From NCBI GenBank assembly GCA_003167475.1, contig PMTB01000219.1:1-14037 (forward strand): a stretch of 14,037 nt of DNA, in the 5' to 3' direction. This stretch comes from a candidate division FCPU426 bacterium. Its GTDB lineage: Bacteria; Oederibacteriota; PGYV01; Palsa-1178. The translations under genes and the position numbers were made by a program. This document shows positions 1 to 7,244 of the stretch, one piece after another. Each line of letters begins with the position of its first letter. Within the stretch, counting starts at the first letter, position 1. The notes under the pieces are model-generated. The model was not told the origin of the DNA. It searched no databases and saw nothing but the letters and a program-made list of their open reading frames with translations.

Positions 1-1039
1 GGTTGTGGATTGGAGCGCAGCTGTCGGCAATAGCGAACTCGCTGCTGGAACGCGCCAACAGTATGGTGTGATTTGCCAGGCTCTGTACGGTGTCATGCGC
101 CAGAGTTTCCTTTATCGGGCTTATGGAAGGTTGACGGGTTTCCTCATTTATAATGCGAAAAACCTCGTCTGCCGGCCGTCCTGAGGCTTGCGCGAGCGTC
201 CAGCCGGTTAGATGTTCGGCAATGATATTTAAGTAAGTAACACGCCCTTCCGCATCAGTGGCCAAAACCGCGTCGCCGATGGAGCCGAGCGTGACCGCGT
301 ACTTTTCCTCGCTGATTTGCAGGTCTGTATTGACCTGCTGCAGTTGCTTATTTGTATCCTCCTGTATCACGAGTAAACGCTGTGTTTGGGTATGAATTAT
401 ATCCTTGATTTTCTGCCGTGTTTCCCGATATATAAAATAAACAAGCGAAAGCGCGGACAACAGCATGATCAGGCTGGCTGTGACGATGAGAGTAAAAAGA
501 AAACGCAGGGCTTTTTGAAGTTCCGAGTCAGACTTTGCGAGTGCGTCCTGCTCTATCCTGGTTAAGTCATTAATCTCGACGCGGATCGAATCCATCAAAA
601 GTTTGCCTTTGCCGCTCTTTACAAGCGCCAGTGCGGAGGCAGTGTCATTATTGCGGCGCTTCCTGATGACCTGCGCCAGTTCCGTCATTTTTGCATCTAT
701 CAAAGGCGCTGCTGCGTCCAGATGTTTTTTTGCGGCGCTGATTACAATAAGCTGCTGCAATTCCGACATATGTTCCGGTATGCTGCCGAGCACAGCCAAA
801 TACGGCTCCAAAAAAGCCTCGTTATTGGTCAGCAAAAATCCGCGCTGGCCCGTCTCGGCATCTTTTAATTCAGACAGCAAATTGCCCGCGTGGTTTAACA
901 CAATAAAATTGTGTTTGCGTAATGCGGCTGTTTCTTCGATCTGCCTGAAAACCCCGAGCGATATTACCGACACCACAATAACCAAAATCAGTATAACCAA
1001 TCCTACAAATGAAATAAAGATCTTTTGAATGTTTTTCAT
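1..1039 (-). CDS. CHASE3-PAS membrane sensor protein, 3' part off window
   Basis: Reading leftward from the ATG at 1039-1037 gives 346 uninterrupted codons to the window edge. A first hydrophobic helix lies at about residues 8-28. An extracytoplasmic CHASE3 domain follows, with the signature DAETGQRGFLLTNNEAFLEP at about 60-80, and a second membrane helix at about 179-204. A PAS domain starts near 242 (GDAVLATDAEGRVTYLN, then AEHLTGW) and is still running at the edge. CHASE3 is a periplasmic sensory domain of histidine kinases, diguanylate cyclases and chemoreceptors. The PAS after it favours a histidine kinase (possibly hybrid), but the catalytic part is not visible, so the output is unknown. 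The start overlaps the stop of a small upstream ORF by ATGA, which suggests translational coupling. The gene points away from the glycosidase on the other side of a 300-bp divergent intergenic region. Confidence 0.88.
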   Translation of the reverse strand, partial: MKNIQKIFISFVGLVILILVIVVSVISLGVFRQIEETAALRKHNFIVLNHAGNLLSELKDAETGQRGFLLTNNEAFLEPYLAVLGSIPEHMSELQQLIVISAAKKHLDAAAPLIDAKMTELAQVIRKRRNNDTASALALVKSGKGKLLMDSIRVEINDLTRIEQDALAKSDSELQKALRFLFTLIVTASLIMLLSALSLVYFIYRETRQKIKDIIHTQTQRLLVIQEDTNKQLQQVNTDLQISEEKYAVTLGSIGDAVLATDAEGRVTYLNIIAEHLTGWTLAQASGRPADEVFRIINEETRQPSISPIKETLAHDTVQSLANHTILLARSSSEFAIADSCAPIHN

Positions 1040-1143
1040 GAAAAATCCGCCGTTTCCATCACGCTTTGTTTCAGTTTCCGTTCCATAATCATTGCGTCCG
1101 CGACTTCATCCTCAAGCATGGACACTCTGTGTTTCTTTACCAC
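1036..1143 (-). CDS. Small 35-codon ORF coupled to the CHASE3 sensor
   Basis: A GTG start at 1143-1141 is preceded, six bases upstream, by a strong Shine-Dalgarno (AAAGGAG on the minus strand, about 1150-1156). The frame runs 35 codons and its TGA overlaps the ATG of the sensor gene in the classic ATGA arrangement. The product (VKKHRVSMLEDEVADAMIME and so on) is charged and probably a single helix, with no signal peptide or membrane segment. I do not recognise the family. It may be a real small protein or a leader whose translation sets expression of the sensor, whose own upstream GGCGGA is weaker. The strong ribosome site plus the exact overlap argue against chance. Confidence 0.5.
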   Translation of the reverse strand: MVKKHRVSMLEDEVADAMIMERKLKQSVMETADFS

Positions 1144-1223
1144 GTTGAACTCCTTTAATATTTTTATCATCGGACAAATCAGAAAACTCGCTAAATCTGT
1201 ATAAATGAAACCGATGCAATACT

Positions 1224-1235
1224 GTTAATATTAAC
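1224..1235. promoter_or_regulatory. Perfect 12-bp palindrome, possible operator
   Basis: GTTAATATTAAC reads the same on both strands and overlaps the downstream edge of the candidate minus-strand -10 box. A second GTTAAC lies at 1273-1278. Position and symmetry suit a dimeric repressor site, but A+T-rich palindromes of this length also arise by chance. Confidence 0.3.
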
Positions 1236-1261
1236 GATACGCTTAAAATCGGAATAGTCAA
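1234..1261 (-). promoter_or_regulatory. Candidate sigma-70 promoter for the small ORF and CHASE3 sensor
   Basis: On the minus strand a -35-like TTGACT (1261-1256) is followed, after 16 bases, by a -10-like TATCGT (1239-1234). The -35 is one base from consensus and the -10 two. Transcription would start near 1227 and leave a leader of about 85 nt before the GTG. This is pattern matching only. Confidence 0.35.
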
Positions 1262-1378
1262 TACAATAAGGGGTTAACATATCATTGTAGGTAAAATATG
1301 TCATTTTCCCATTGCCGGATTCGTGAATAAAATATACAGTTTGGTAAAAAATCCAAGGCAAAGAACCGCTCTTTTTCG

Positions 1379-1406
1379 TTGAAAATCATTTTTTCTGGTG
1401 TAGAAT
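1379..1406 (+). promoter_or_regulatory. Candidate sigma-70 promoter for the glycosidase
   Basis: TTGAAA (1379-1384) and TAGAAT (1401-1406) are each one base from consensus and are separated by 16 bases. The implied transcript starts near 1413 and gives a short leader of about 30 nt that holds the ribosome site at 1428-1434. Confidence 0.45.
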
Positions 1407-1427
1407 AATATATGATAAATGATTATC

Positions 1428-1434
1428 AAAGGAG
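1428..1434 (+). promoter_or_regulatory. Ribosome binding site that fixes the glycosidase start
   Basis: AAAGGAG lies eight bases before the ATG at 1443. The longer reading frame beginning at the ATG at 1419 would put this site inside the coding sequence, and it has no ribosome site of its own. The 1443 start also places a signal peptide at the N terminus. Confidence 0.8.
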
Positions 1435-1442
1435 ATGGAAAA

Positions 1443-4400
1443 ATGACGGCTAAAAGCCAGTTAAGGGATAATATTTTATTCCTCCTGCTCCTAATCCTTT
1501 GTTCCGCAACGCCCCTTACGGCGGCCACGGCCACAATCAACATCGACGCCTCCACAACCGTTAACACCTTCATCCCAATACAGGTCTTCGGCACCAACAC
1601 CGCGTGGGGTAATTTCGAGGCCGACTACCTGACTATCCAGCCAAGCCTGCAGTCAGCCGGCATGCGCTTCATGCGCTACCCCGGCGGATCCGACGGCGAC
1701 AGGTTTCACTGGAACGGCACAGGCTCCTATAATAACGGTGCCTGGGTACCGGATGACACCAATTACAGCCGCGGGTTCATTTGCGCGCCTATAAACAACG
1801 GGACCTCGGCCTCCGGGACTTCACTTATAACCGACGGACTTACGTACACAGCCTGGGTTTCCAATGCGGACACCGACTTTCCTAATGCCCAGTGGCTTTA
1901 CATAGACACCGGAGGCGTTGCTGTCAACCAGGTCCAGATATGGTGGGCCGCGCCGTACGCGGCATCGTTCAAGGTGCAGTACTGGAACGGCCCTTCATGG
2001 CCCTACCCCTGGAAAGCCACATCCAACCTGTGGGTTGATACCTCGGCAGGCACTGTCGCAGGCACGCCCGGGCAGCAGACCGTGAATTTCAATTCAGTGA
2101 CGCACGATTATATCCGCATCCTCATGCTGTCAAGCTCCGGCGGCCCGGCGGCCGCGTACGCTGTCGCTGAAGTTAAGCTTTTCAACGGCGCCACGCAGGT
2201 AACGCCCGGTTCGACCGGCGCCACGGTCTCCAGCACGATCCCAACAAGCGCATGGGCCGGTCCCATTAACATGGATTTCGAGGAATTCATGGACCTGTGC
2301 CGCTCATATAACCCGCCGGCTGAGCCGATAATCATCCTGAACTTTGGAACGGGTTCACCTCAGGAAGCGGCTGCGTGGGTGCACTATGCCAACATAGTTA
2401 AAGGATACAACATCAAATATTGGGAAGTCGGCAATGAGTTGGGCGGCAACTGGGAAATAGGCGGCCCGCTGAATTCAACCGACTACGGCCGCAGGTTCAT
2501 AGAATACTATAATGCCATGATAGCTGTTGACCCGGGCGTCAAGCTTCTGGGGCCGGTGTACGGACCGGGCGACGCGTCAGAAAACCTCAACACTGATACT
2601 TATATCAAGGATTTCTCCCAGCGCCTTTTGTCCGCAGGCATGGGCTCTGCCCTTGGCGGCGTGAGCATACACATGTATCCCGGCGACGGCACAGACGCAA
2701 ACACGCTGGCGTCTCCGTCTACCTGGCCGGCCAGCGCGGCAGCCATTGCCGCCGGCACAACAGGCATCCCGAATGCATCTTCCCTGCCCGTGGTGATGTC
2801 CGAGTTTAACTCGGATTCCAGCGGCTCCAATCTCACTGTACGGCTGGTTAATGCCCTGTTCCTTGTGGACTGGCTGGGCAGGTACATAGAGGCATTCGGA
2901 ACCCGCGCCTGGGCAAACCAGTTCGCGGCTATCGGCGGAGGCAACCAGTCAGGCTCGCCCATGTATTGCGCAACCTGCGGCAACCTGGGCATGTTCGACG
3001 GCTCGCCGGGCCCGTACCAGTTCCTGCCATACGCCAGTTTCTACGGAATGCAGATGATATCCGGGGACTGGGCCATCGCCAACGATACCCGCAGCCACAC
3101 TATGGTGTACTGCACCAGCACCGCAAACACCCTGGACGGCTACGCAGACCTGCGGCCTGACGGACATTTGTCGCTCATCGTTGTCAACAAGGACCCGAAC
3201 AACGACTGCGCCGGCACAGTGCAGATAGCGGGCTTTACCCCTCAGGCATCCGCAAACACATATTCATACAGCCCGGCAAATTACCAGTGGCTTACAACAA
3301 CCGCGCAACCCTATCACGCATCGCCGAATACACCGCCAACACAGGCGTTATTTGGTGGCGCGTCAAATAACTTCAGCTATAATTTCCCGGCTTACTCAAT
3401 TATGGTCTTTGATTTCCAGCCGGCAGGCGGCACGCCGACTATTACGCCAACTCTTATACCCATCCCGACAGCCACCTACAGTCCTACGACTGCGCCTACG
3501 GCCTGCGCAAGCATTGCCGCCTATAACGGCGAGACAGGGGCCGGGAACGTCAATTTGTCCAACGGATGGACCTATGGTTACACAGGGACAATTGGCGCGG
3601 AGAACGCGGCAGCGGCGCACAGCGGGGCCAAAGGGCTTGACCTGACCTTTAATTTTACGAACTGGTGGGGTCTTTTCGATTTCAGCTGGTCCGGCATAGG
3701 CAGTTATAACCTGGGCACATACGATACCCTGGAATTCTGGACGCGGACAGCTTCGGGAGTCATGAACTATATGTTCGTGGAACTGACCGATTCCACCGGC
3801 ACAGCCAGCCCGTTACAGGTGCCGGCAGTGGACACTTATCTGCCGGGCGGTATCACAACAACCTGGCAGAAAGTCAGCATCCCGTTATCGGTCTTCACAG
3901 GCATTGACATGACAAAGATCAATGAGATCACTTTTTACATTTCAGGCCTGAACGATGTAACCCAGGATATATATATCGACGACGTTCAGTTCACCCGGCG
4001 CTGTGCCGCGCCAAGCCCGACAATGATAAACAGCTCCACAATAACCCGGACACCGACGCAGGTCCCGCAGACATGGACGCCGTCGCAGACCTCAACGATA
4101 ACAGGCACATTGCCGCCGGCATATACGGCGACTGTTACATATACCGCCTCTTCTACGCCCACAAATTCCAATACATCAACGGCAAGCGATACCCCGACGG
4201 ACGCAGTCAATACGCCGGCATATACCATGACGGGCACACAGACACCGGTATTTACGGCGACAGTAACGCAGACGGCCGTTCCTGTCGCGACAGTTGAAGA
4301 CGGAAAGATAACGGTTTACCCGAACCCGTATTTCCCGGGTGCGACAGACCTTTACGTGTCCGCGGGAATGGCGCAGAACGCGGCAGATGTAACTATAAGG

Positions 4401-4589
4401 CTATATACCGATGCGTTCAGGCTTATCAGGGTAGCGCAGATACGAGTCCCTGTTTCGGGCCCCATGTCGGTCGACAAAGCGTATTTCAGGGATTTAAGTA
4501 CGGGGATTTACTATTTTATAATATCAGCCGAAATGCCGGGCGGAGAAAGAAAGAAATCCAGGATCCAAAATCTGATAATACTAAGGTAA
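1443..4589 (+). CDS. Secreted multidomain glycoside hydrolase, clan GH-A-like (GH51/GH39-type)
   Basis: A 1048-residue secreted protein. Residues 1-27 form a signal peptide (basic start, Leu-rich core, cleavage near LTAA). The catalytic domain begins with VFGTNTAWG and RYPGGSDGDRFHW. It carries WEVGNE, where E332 is the expected acid/base, and VVMSEFNS, where E454 is the expected nucleophile. This Asn-Glu plus Glu layout is that of clan GH-A TIM barrels such as arabinofuranosidases. About residues 103-249 look like an F5/8 (discoidin) carbohydrate-binding domain inserted early in the barrel. After a short TPT linker, about 686-852 resemble a beta-sandwich binding module (GLDLTFNF ... DIYIDDVQF). 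A Ser/Thr/Pro linker follows to about 950, then a FlgD-like/YPNP tail (ITVYPNPYFPG, STGIYYF) of the kind used for sorting or surface attachment. The gene stands alone. The substrate is probably a plant or microbial polysaccharide; which one cannot be read from the sequence. Confidence 0.8.
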   Translation: MTAKSQLRDNILFLLLLILCSATPLTAATATINIDASTTVNTFIPIQVFGTNTAWGNFEADYLTIQPSLQSAGMRFMRYPGGSDGDRFHWNGTGSYNNGAWVPDDTNYSRGFICAPINNGTSASGTSLITDGLTYTAWVSNADTDFPNAQWLYIDTGGVAVNQVQIWWAAPYAASFKVQYWNGPSWPYPWKATSNLWVDTSAGTVAGTPGQQTVNFNSVTHDYIRILMLSSSGGPAAAYAVAEVKLFNGATQVTPGSTGATVSSTIPTSAWAGPINMDFEEFMDLCRSYNPPAEPIIILNFGTGSPQEAAAWVHYANIVKGYNIKYWEVGNELGGNWEIGGPLNSTDYGRRFIEYYNAMIAVDPGVKLLGPVYGPGDASENLNTDTYIKDFSQRLLSAGMGSALGGVSIHMYPGDGTDANTLASPSTWPASAAAIAAGTTGIPNASSLPVVMSEFNSDSSGSNLTVRLVNALFLVDWLGRYIEAFGTRAWANQFAAIGGGNQSGSPMYCATCGNLGMFDGSPGPYQFLPYASFYGMQMISGDWAIANDTRSHTMVYCTSTANTLDGYADLRPDGHLSLIVVNKDPNNDCAGTVQIAGFTPQASANTYSYSPANYQWLTTTAQPYHASPNTPPTQALFGGASNNFSYNFPAYSIMVFDFQPAGGTPTITPTLIPIPTATYSPTTAPTACASIAAYNGETGAGNVNLSNGWTYGYTGTIGAENAAAAHSGAKGLDLTFNFTNWWGLFDFSWSGIGSYNLGTYDTLEFWTRTASGVMNYMFVELTDSTGTASPLQVPAVDTYLPGGITTTWQKVSIPLSVFTGIDMTKINEITFYISGLNDVTQDIYIDDVQFTRRCAAPSPTMINSSTITRTPTQVPQTWTPSQTSTITGTLPPAYTATVTYTASSTPTNSNTSTASDTPTDAVNTPAYTMTGTQTPVFTATVTQTAVPVATVEDGKITVYPNPYFPGATDLYVSAGMAQNAADVTIRLYTDAFRLIRVAQIRVPVSGPMSVDKAYFRDLSTGIYYFIISAEMPGGERKKSRIQNLIILR

Positions 4590-4777
4590 AGGTTGTAGGT
4601 TTTCCATTGCGATGCTGAGAATATCCGCTGACTACAGCCCTGATACCGCTCAGGTCCGTCACGATCACCGGCGAAAAAACATCATGAAGCCACAGCATGT
4701 CAATCGGTGTATAAAGCAGCGCGACTCCCGCCGCGGAACAGAAAGAACGTTGTCTTCCCTTCCATGAAGGCGGTCTT

Positions 4778-4794
4778 TGTATATTATACGAACT
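4778..4794 (+). repeat. Xer-like half site (centre plus right arm)
   Basis: TGTATA followed by TTATACGAACT. TGTATA is the E. coli dif centre, and the arm resembles the right arms at 5529-5539 (TTACACGAAGT) and 7262-7272 (TCATACGAAAA), sharing the pattern YAYACGAA. The expected left arm (CGCATAA) is absent. It lies 12 bases before the full dif-like site, and the same half-site-then-full-site order occurs at 5481-5539. Confidence 0.3.
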
Positions 4795-4806
4795 GGATCT
4801 TCGAAA

Positions 4807-4834
4807 ATTTCGCATAAAGTATTTTATGCAAAAT
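4807..4834 (+). other. dif-like XerC/XerD recombination site
   Basis: Left arm ATTTCGCATAA, six-base centre AGTATT, right arm TTATGCAAAAT. Against E. coli dif as I remember it, the arms match at 8/11 and 9/11 and the centre at 4/6. The conserved cores CGCATAA and TTATG..AAAT are both intact and separated by exactly six bases. XerC/XerD recombine such sites to resolve chromosome dimers, and integrative elements also exploit them. The near-palindrome would also form an A+T-rich hairpin and could end transcription of the VOC gene, which is the main alternative. No xer gene is in the window. Rightward genes to the left and leftward genes to the right are what one expects around a terminus. Confidence 0.55.
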
Positions 4835-4909
4835 CGAATGCGGAGCCACACTATCCTCCTTTTATTGGAAATTCGTTTAATAAATATTATACCGGACCGA
4901 AACTTCTTT

Positions 4910-5329
4910 TTACCTCTTATCTCCTTTGAATATCCACCGGACGCCGTATCTGTCAGTAAACTGTCCGTAGACTCCGATTGGCAAATCGTGCAGCTGCTGA
5001 AACCCTTCTTTGTTTGCTCCTTCCGAAAGCTTGATAAAAACTTCATTTAACTCATCATATGCGCCGCCGATAACAAATATGCTGAACATATTGCCTTGTT
5101 TGGGTTCGTATGCAGGAGATGCCATCCAGTCAGTTGCGGAAATATCTATAGCACCGCTGCTCAGGTGGGCATTGATAAGTCCATTGTACTTTTCCGGCGG
5201 TAACAGCGCTTTCATAGGAGAATCGCCCAGTTTTGTAAGCGTCAGCTCTCCGCCAAAACATTTTTGATAAAATTTCATTGCCTCTGCACAATTACCGTCA
5301 AATAAAAGAAATGGTGTACACCGTAACAT
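4910..5329 (-). CDS. VOC-superfamily protein, PhnB-like
   Basis: A 139-residue protein of the vicinal oxygen chelate fold, the size usual for single-unit PhnB/3-demethylubiquinone-methyltransferase-like members. Family signatures are the opening PFLLFDGNCAEAMKFYQKCFGG, the central INAHLSSGAIDISATD and the closing DRYGVRWIF. Members bind a metal or small molecule in a dimer; the reaction cannot be predicted here. The start at 5329 is chosen because GGAGGT (5342-5337) lies seven bases upstream. The frame is open for 11 more codons but without another ribosome site. A 37-codon ORF overlaps its 5' end. The gene sits alone between dif-like sites at 4807-4834 and 5512-5539, in sequence more A+T-rich than the flanks, which suggests acquisition as a small cassette. 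Confidence 0.85.
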   Translation of the reverse strand: MLRCTPFLLFDGNCAEAMKFYQKCFGGELTLTKLGDSPMKALLPPEKYNGLINAHLSSGAIDISATDWMASPAYEPKQGNMFSIFVIGGAYDELNEVFIKLSEGANKEGFQQLHDLPIGVYGQFTDRYGVRWIFKGDKR

Positions 5330-5411
5330 ATTCTTTACCTCCACCACGGCCAAATGCGCCAAGTTCCGGCCCTGATAACTCCGCCAAGCCGGTGCGTCTG
5401 AGAATTTTCAT
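5298..5411 (-). CDS. Small 37-codon ORF overlapping the VOC gene start
   Basis: An ATG at 5411-5409, with AAAGGA nine bases upstream (another ATG lies two codons before it), opens a 37-codon frame. The product begins MKILRRTGLAELSGPELG and ends inside the VOC gene, overlapping it by 32 nt in another frame. It could be a leader that couples ribosomes to the VOC start, a remnant of a longer gene, or chance. I recognise no family. The GC-rich mid-section reads unlike the rest of the A+T-rich cassette. Confidence 0.25.
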   Translation of the reverse strand: MKILRRTGLAELSGPELGAFGRGGGKEYVTVYTISFI

Positions 5412-5480
5412 TATCATAGTTCCTTTATTTGTGGCACGTAACACATGGCTACAACGTGTATTTAACAGACTTTATTTGAA

Positions 5481-5539
5481 AGGTATTTATGCGAAATTAG
5501 GGTCGGGGTGTATTTTGCATAATTTATATTACACGAAGT
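5481..5539 (+). repeat. Composite dif-like repeat between the VOC and pentein genes
   Basis: The block holds a half site (centre AGGTAT, arm TTATGCGAAAT, 5487-5497), 14 other bases, then a dif-like site: left arm ATTTTGCATAA (5512-5522), centre TTTATA, right arm TTACACGAAGT (to 5539). The left arm matches the one at 4807 in 10 of 11 bases, and the half-site arm matches the right arm of the 4807 site in 10 of 11. Bases 5517-5537 match 7250-7270 in 19 of 21. Layout and spacing mirror the block at 4778-4834. On the minus strand the same bases contain -10-like A+T text, so a promoter or operator role is a real alternative. Confidence 0.45.
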
Positions 5540-5566
5540 GCGTGCCAAGCCGCAAACTGCTGAAAT

Positions 5567-7051
5567 TTAATACAACAGCTGGCAGTGCAGCCCGCCCGCG
5601 CCCCACGCGTATGTCGGCACCATCACAACTTTAAAACCATATTTTTTGAATGCTTTTTCCCATTCATCATATATCGGGTTCTTGTCTTTTGCCGATTCAT
5701 CCATTATTGCCGATACTTCGTTGATTGTATTGAGCAATTCATTATAAGTAACGTTGTTTGCGTTATCATACCATGCCTTATATTTATTATTGAGTATGTC
5801 GTAAGCTTTCATGATCCTTGCCTGGGTGGTATTGGGGTCATTTATGGGCAGCTGGTTTGGATATTTCGGGAGCAATATGGTTTCCAGGCCCGTGTCCTTA
5901 TCGCGATACCTGACGATATTGACCGGGCAGCGGACAGGATGATCGGCAAAACGAAGCCTTTCAATTATATAGCCAAGGCCCTTCAGTTGTTCAGCTGCCG
6001 CGTCATACTCAGCCTGGCAATGGCTTACAAAATCAGCGCTGAACTTTACGTGCGTTATCCCGTCATAACTGTCCTTGTCCAGGGAAGGTATAAATGCTAT
6101 TGGACTTCCTCCCTTGGGGTTTGGAAGTATTGCACACACCATGTCCAGATGGAACAATTCATCGCTTCCGCGGTCATGATTACTCAACATTTTTTCAGGT
6201 ATAAATATTATCTTCAGGCCGTAAATTGCCTGTGAAAAAGCCGAACGTACTTCCTCTATGAAGTCATTGGAAATCGAGCTTTTGTCAAAATAAATACCCC
6301 TTGATCTGTTAAGGTACCGTATTGCGCGGTGCCTTCCCGCGATGAATACTATATTATTATCCGGACCCCACACCAGGTTCTCGTCCCCTCCCTCCATGGA
6401 TATGCGGTCTCCGGTATCCTTCAATGTGAATTTATCGGGGAAGGTCTCAGCTATTTTTTTTGCGGCCTGGGGATATCCGTACATGTCCGCGTTACAGTAC
6501 CCCAGTATTTTCCGGCCCTTTTCGTCAAATCCCAGAACTTTGCAGATATCCTGCGGCCATGCGAGCCTTACAGGCGATTTAAAAAAATCAAATCTTTCCC
6601 TGATCTCTTTTTCGCTCATTCCGACATTTTTTTTCAGATATTCCGTGAAATATTCCTTTTCCCTTCCTCTTGATTCAGGCACATATTTATTATCGGGGGT
6701 TCCAATATAAAAATGCGCGTATGGTGGCAGGTTTGGGATGATATCGCCGTGCGTCAATTCGAAATTAAGCCAATAAAAACGCTCTTCAATGTGCCTTTTT
6801 TGTTTTTCAGTGGCCAAAGCCGGCCATTTCATCGCCGGGAAAAAAAAGTTCGACTCCTGGTTCGGCCATAAGCCCAATACGGCGAACTCCATGAATCGTT
6901 CCGCTTCCGGCACAATCATTACCCGCCCATTCTCCGCCATAATACCCTTGTGTTTTCTTATCGTATTCCCATCCGCGGCAGAAATGCAGGTACAAATAAA
7001 TATTGCGTACATAATAATTACAAATTTTTTTAACAATGCTGTTCCCGTCAT
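5567..7051 (-). CDS. Secreted pentein-fold guanidine-modifying enzyme (arginine/agmatine deiminase-like)
   Basis: A 494-residue protein with a signal peptide (LLKKFVIIMYAIFICTCISA, cut near residue 26). All pentein active-site motifs are present and in order: WPQD with the substrate-binding Asp at D168, MEGGD at 219-223, HLDM with H301 and D303, and the catalytic Cys at C490 in AGGLHC, four residues from the C terminus. The family (agmatine deiminase, arginine deiminase, dimethylargininase, peptidylarginine deiminase, amidinotransferases) attacks guanidinium groups through this Cys. It is longer than agmatine deiminase (about 370 residues) and is exported, so a peptidyl or extracellular guanidino substrate is possible; the exact substrate is inference. 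The start at ATG 7051 follows AGGTG four bases upstream; the GTG one codon earlier sits too close. It stands alone between the dif-like sites at 5512-5539 and 7245-7272. Confidence 0.75.
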   Translation of the reverse strand: MTGTALLKKFVIIMYAIFICTCISAADGNTIRKHKGIMAENGRVMIVPEAERFMEFAVLGLWPNQESNFFFPAMKWPALATEKQKRHIEERFYWLNFELTHGDIIPNLPPYAHFYIGTPDNKYVPESRGREKEYFTEYLKKNVGMSEKEIRERFDFFKSPVRLAWPQDICKVLGFDEKGRKILGYCNADMYGYPQAAKKIAETFPDKFTLKDTGDRISMEGGDENLVWGPDNNIVFIAGRHRAIRYLNRSRGIYFDKSSISNDFIEEVRSAFSQAIYGLKIIFIPEKMLSNHDRGSDELFHLDMVCAILPNPKGGSPIAFIPSLDKDSYDGITHVKFSADFVSHCQAEYDAAAEQLKGLGYIIERLRFADHPVRCPVNIVRYRDKDTGLETILLPKYPNQLPINDPNTTQARIMKAYDILNNKYKAWYDNANNVTYNELLNTINEVSAIMDESAKDKNPIYDEWEKAFKKYGFKVVMVPTYAWGAGGLHCQLLY

Positions 7052-7139
7052 CACTCACCTGCTTTTAGGGTCATCGAATAATTCGGAAAAGATCGTACGT
7101 ACAGACTTAAAAGCCAATATATAAATTGCTGGCTGATTG

Positions 7140-7168
7140 ATTATACCTTGTTTTTTCATTTAAATAAA
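7140..7168 (-). promoter_or_regulatory. Candidate promoter for the pentein gene
   Basis: On the minus strand a perfect -10 TATAAT (7145-7140) has a poor -35 (TTTATT, 7168-7163) 17 bases upstream. The start would be near 7133, with a leader of about 80 nt. It lies inside the region bounded by the dif-like sites, so the gene could carry its own promoter. Confidence 0.35.
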
Positions 7169-7244
7169 GGAAATTCAGGATTTATGAGACGTTAAAATTC
7201 TTTAGCGTACAAAAACACCCGGATTCTACAGCTATCCATGCGGT

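Larger units (their letters stand above)
4590..4909. other. 320-bp gap between convergent genes; dif-like site and possible decayed frame
   Basis: The glycosidase (+) and the VOC gene (-) end facing each other. No convincing gene fills the gap. A minus-strand frame reads through about 4590-4790 with protein-like text (LLYTPIDMLWLHDVFSPVIV), but it has no ribosome site or proper start and runs on into the glycosidase, so it is at best a remnant. The right part holds the dif-like sequences described separately. I see no G+C-rich terminator for either gene. Confidence 0.5.

Noticed and set aside
603..1028. Rightward 141-codon frame
   Set aside because: Antisense of the CHASE3 sensor, whose minus-strand translation has clear family motifs; no ribosome site of its own.
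1301..1600. Leftward 99-codon frame across the glycosidase start
   Set aside because: It covers the candidate glycosidase promoter and signal peptide antisense and has no ribosome site.
4806..4835. Rho-independent terminator for the VOC gene
   Set aside because: The stem is A+T-rich and 75 bases past the stop, and the exact 11-6-11 dif layout explains the symmetry better; kept as an alternative only.
4516..5046. Leftward 176-codon frame through the gap at 4590-4910
   Set aside because: It begins inside the VOC gene in another frame and ends inside the glycosidase; no ribosome site. The stretch at 4590-4790 reads somewhat protein-like and is mentioned only as a possible remnant.
4778..5539. 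Integron attC sites around the VOC gene
   Set aside because: The inverted-repeat layout looks superficially similar, but there are no RYYYAAC/GTTRRRY core sites and no integrase; the arms fit dif-like Xer sites better.
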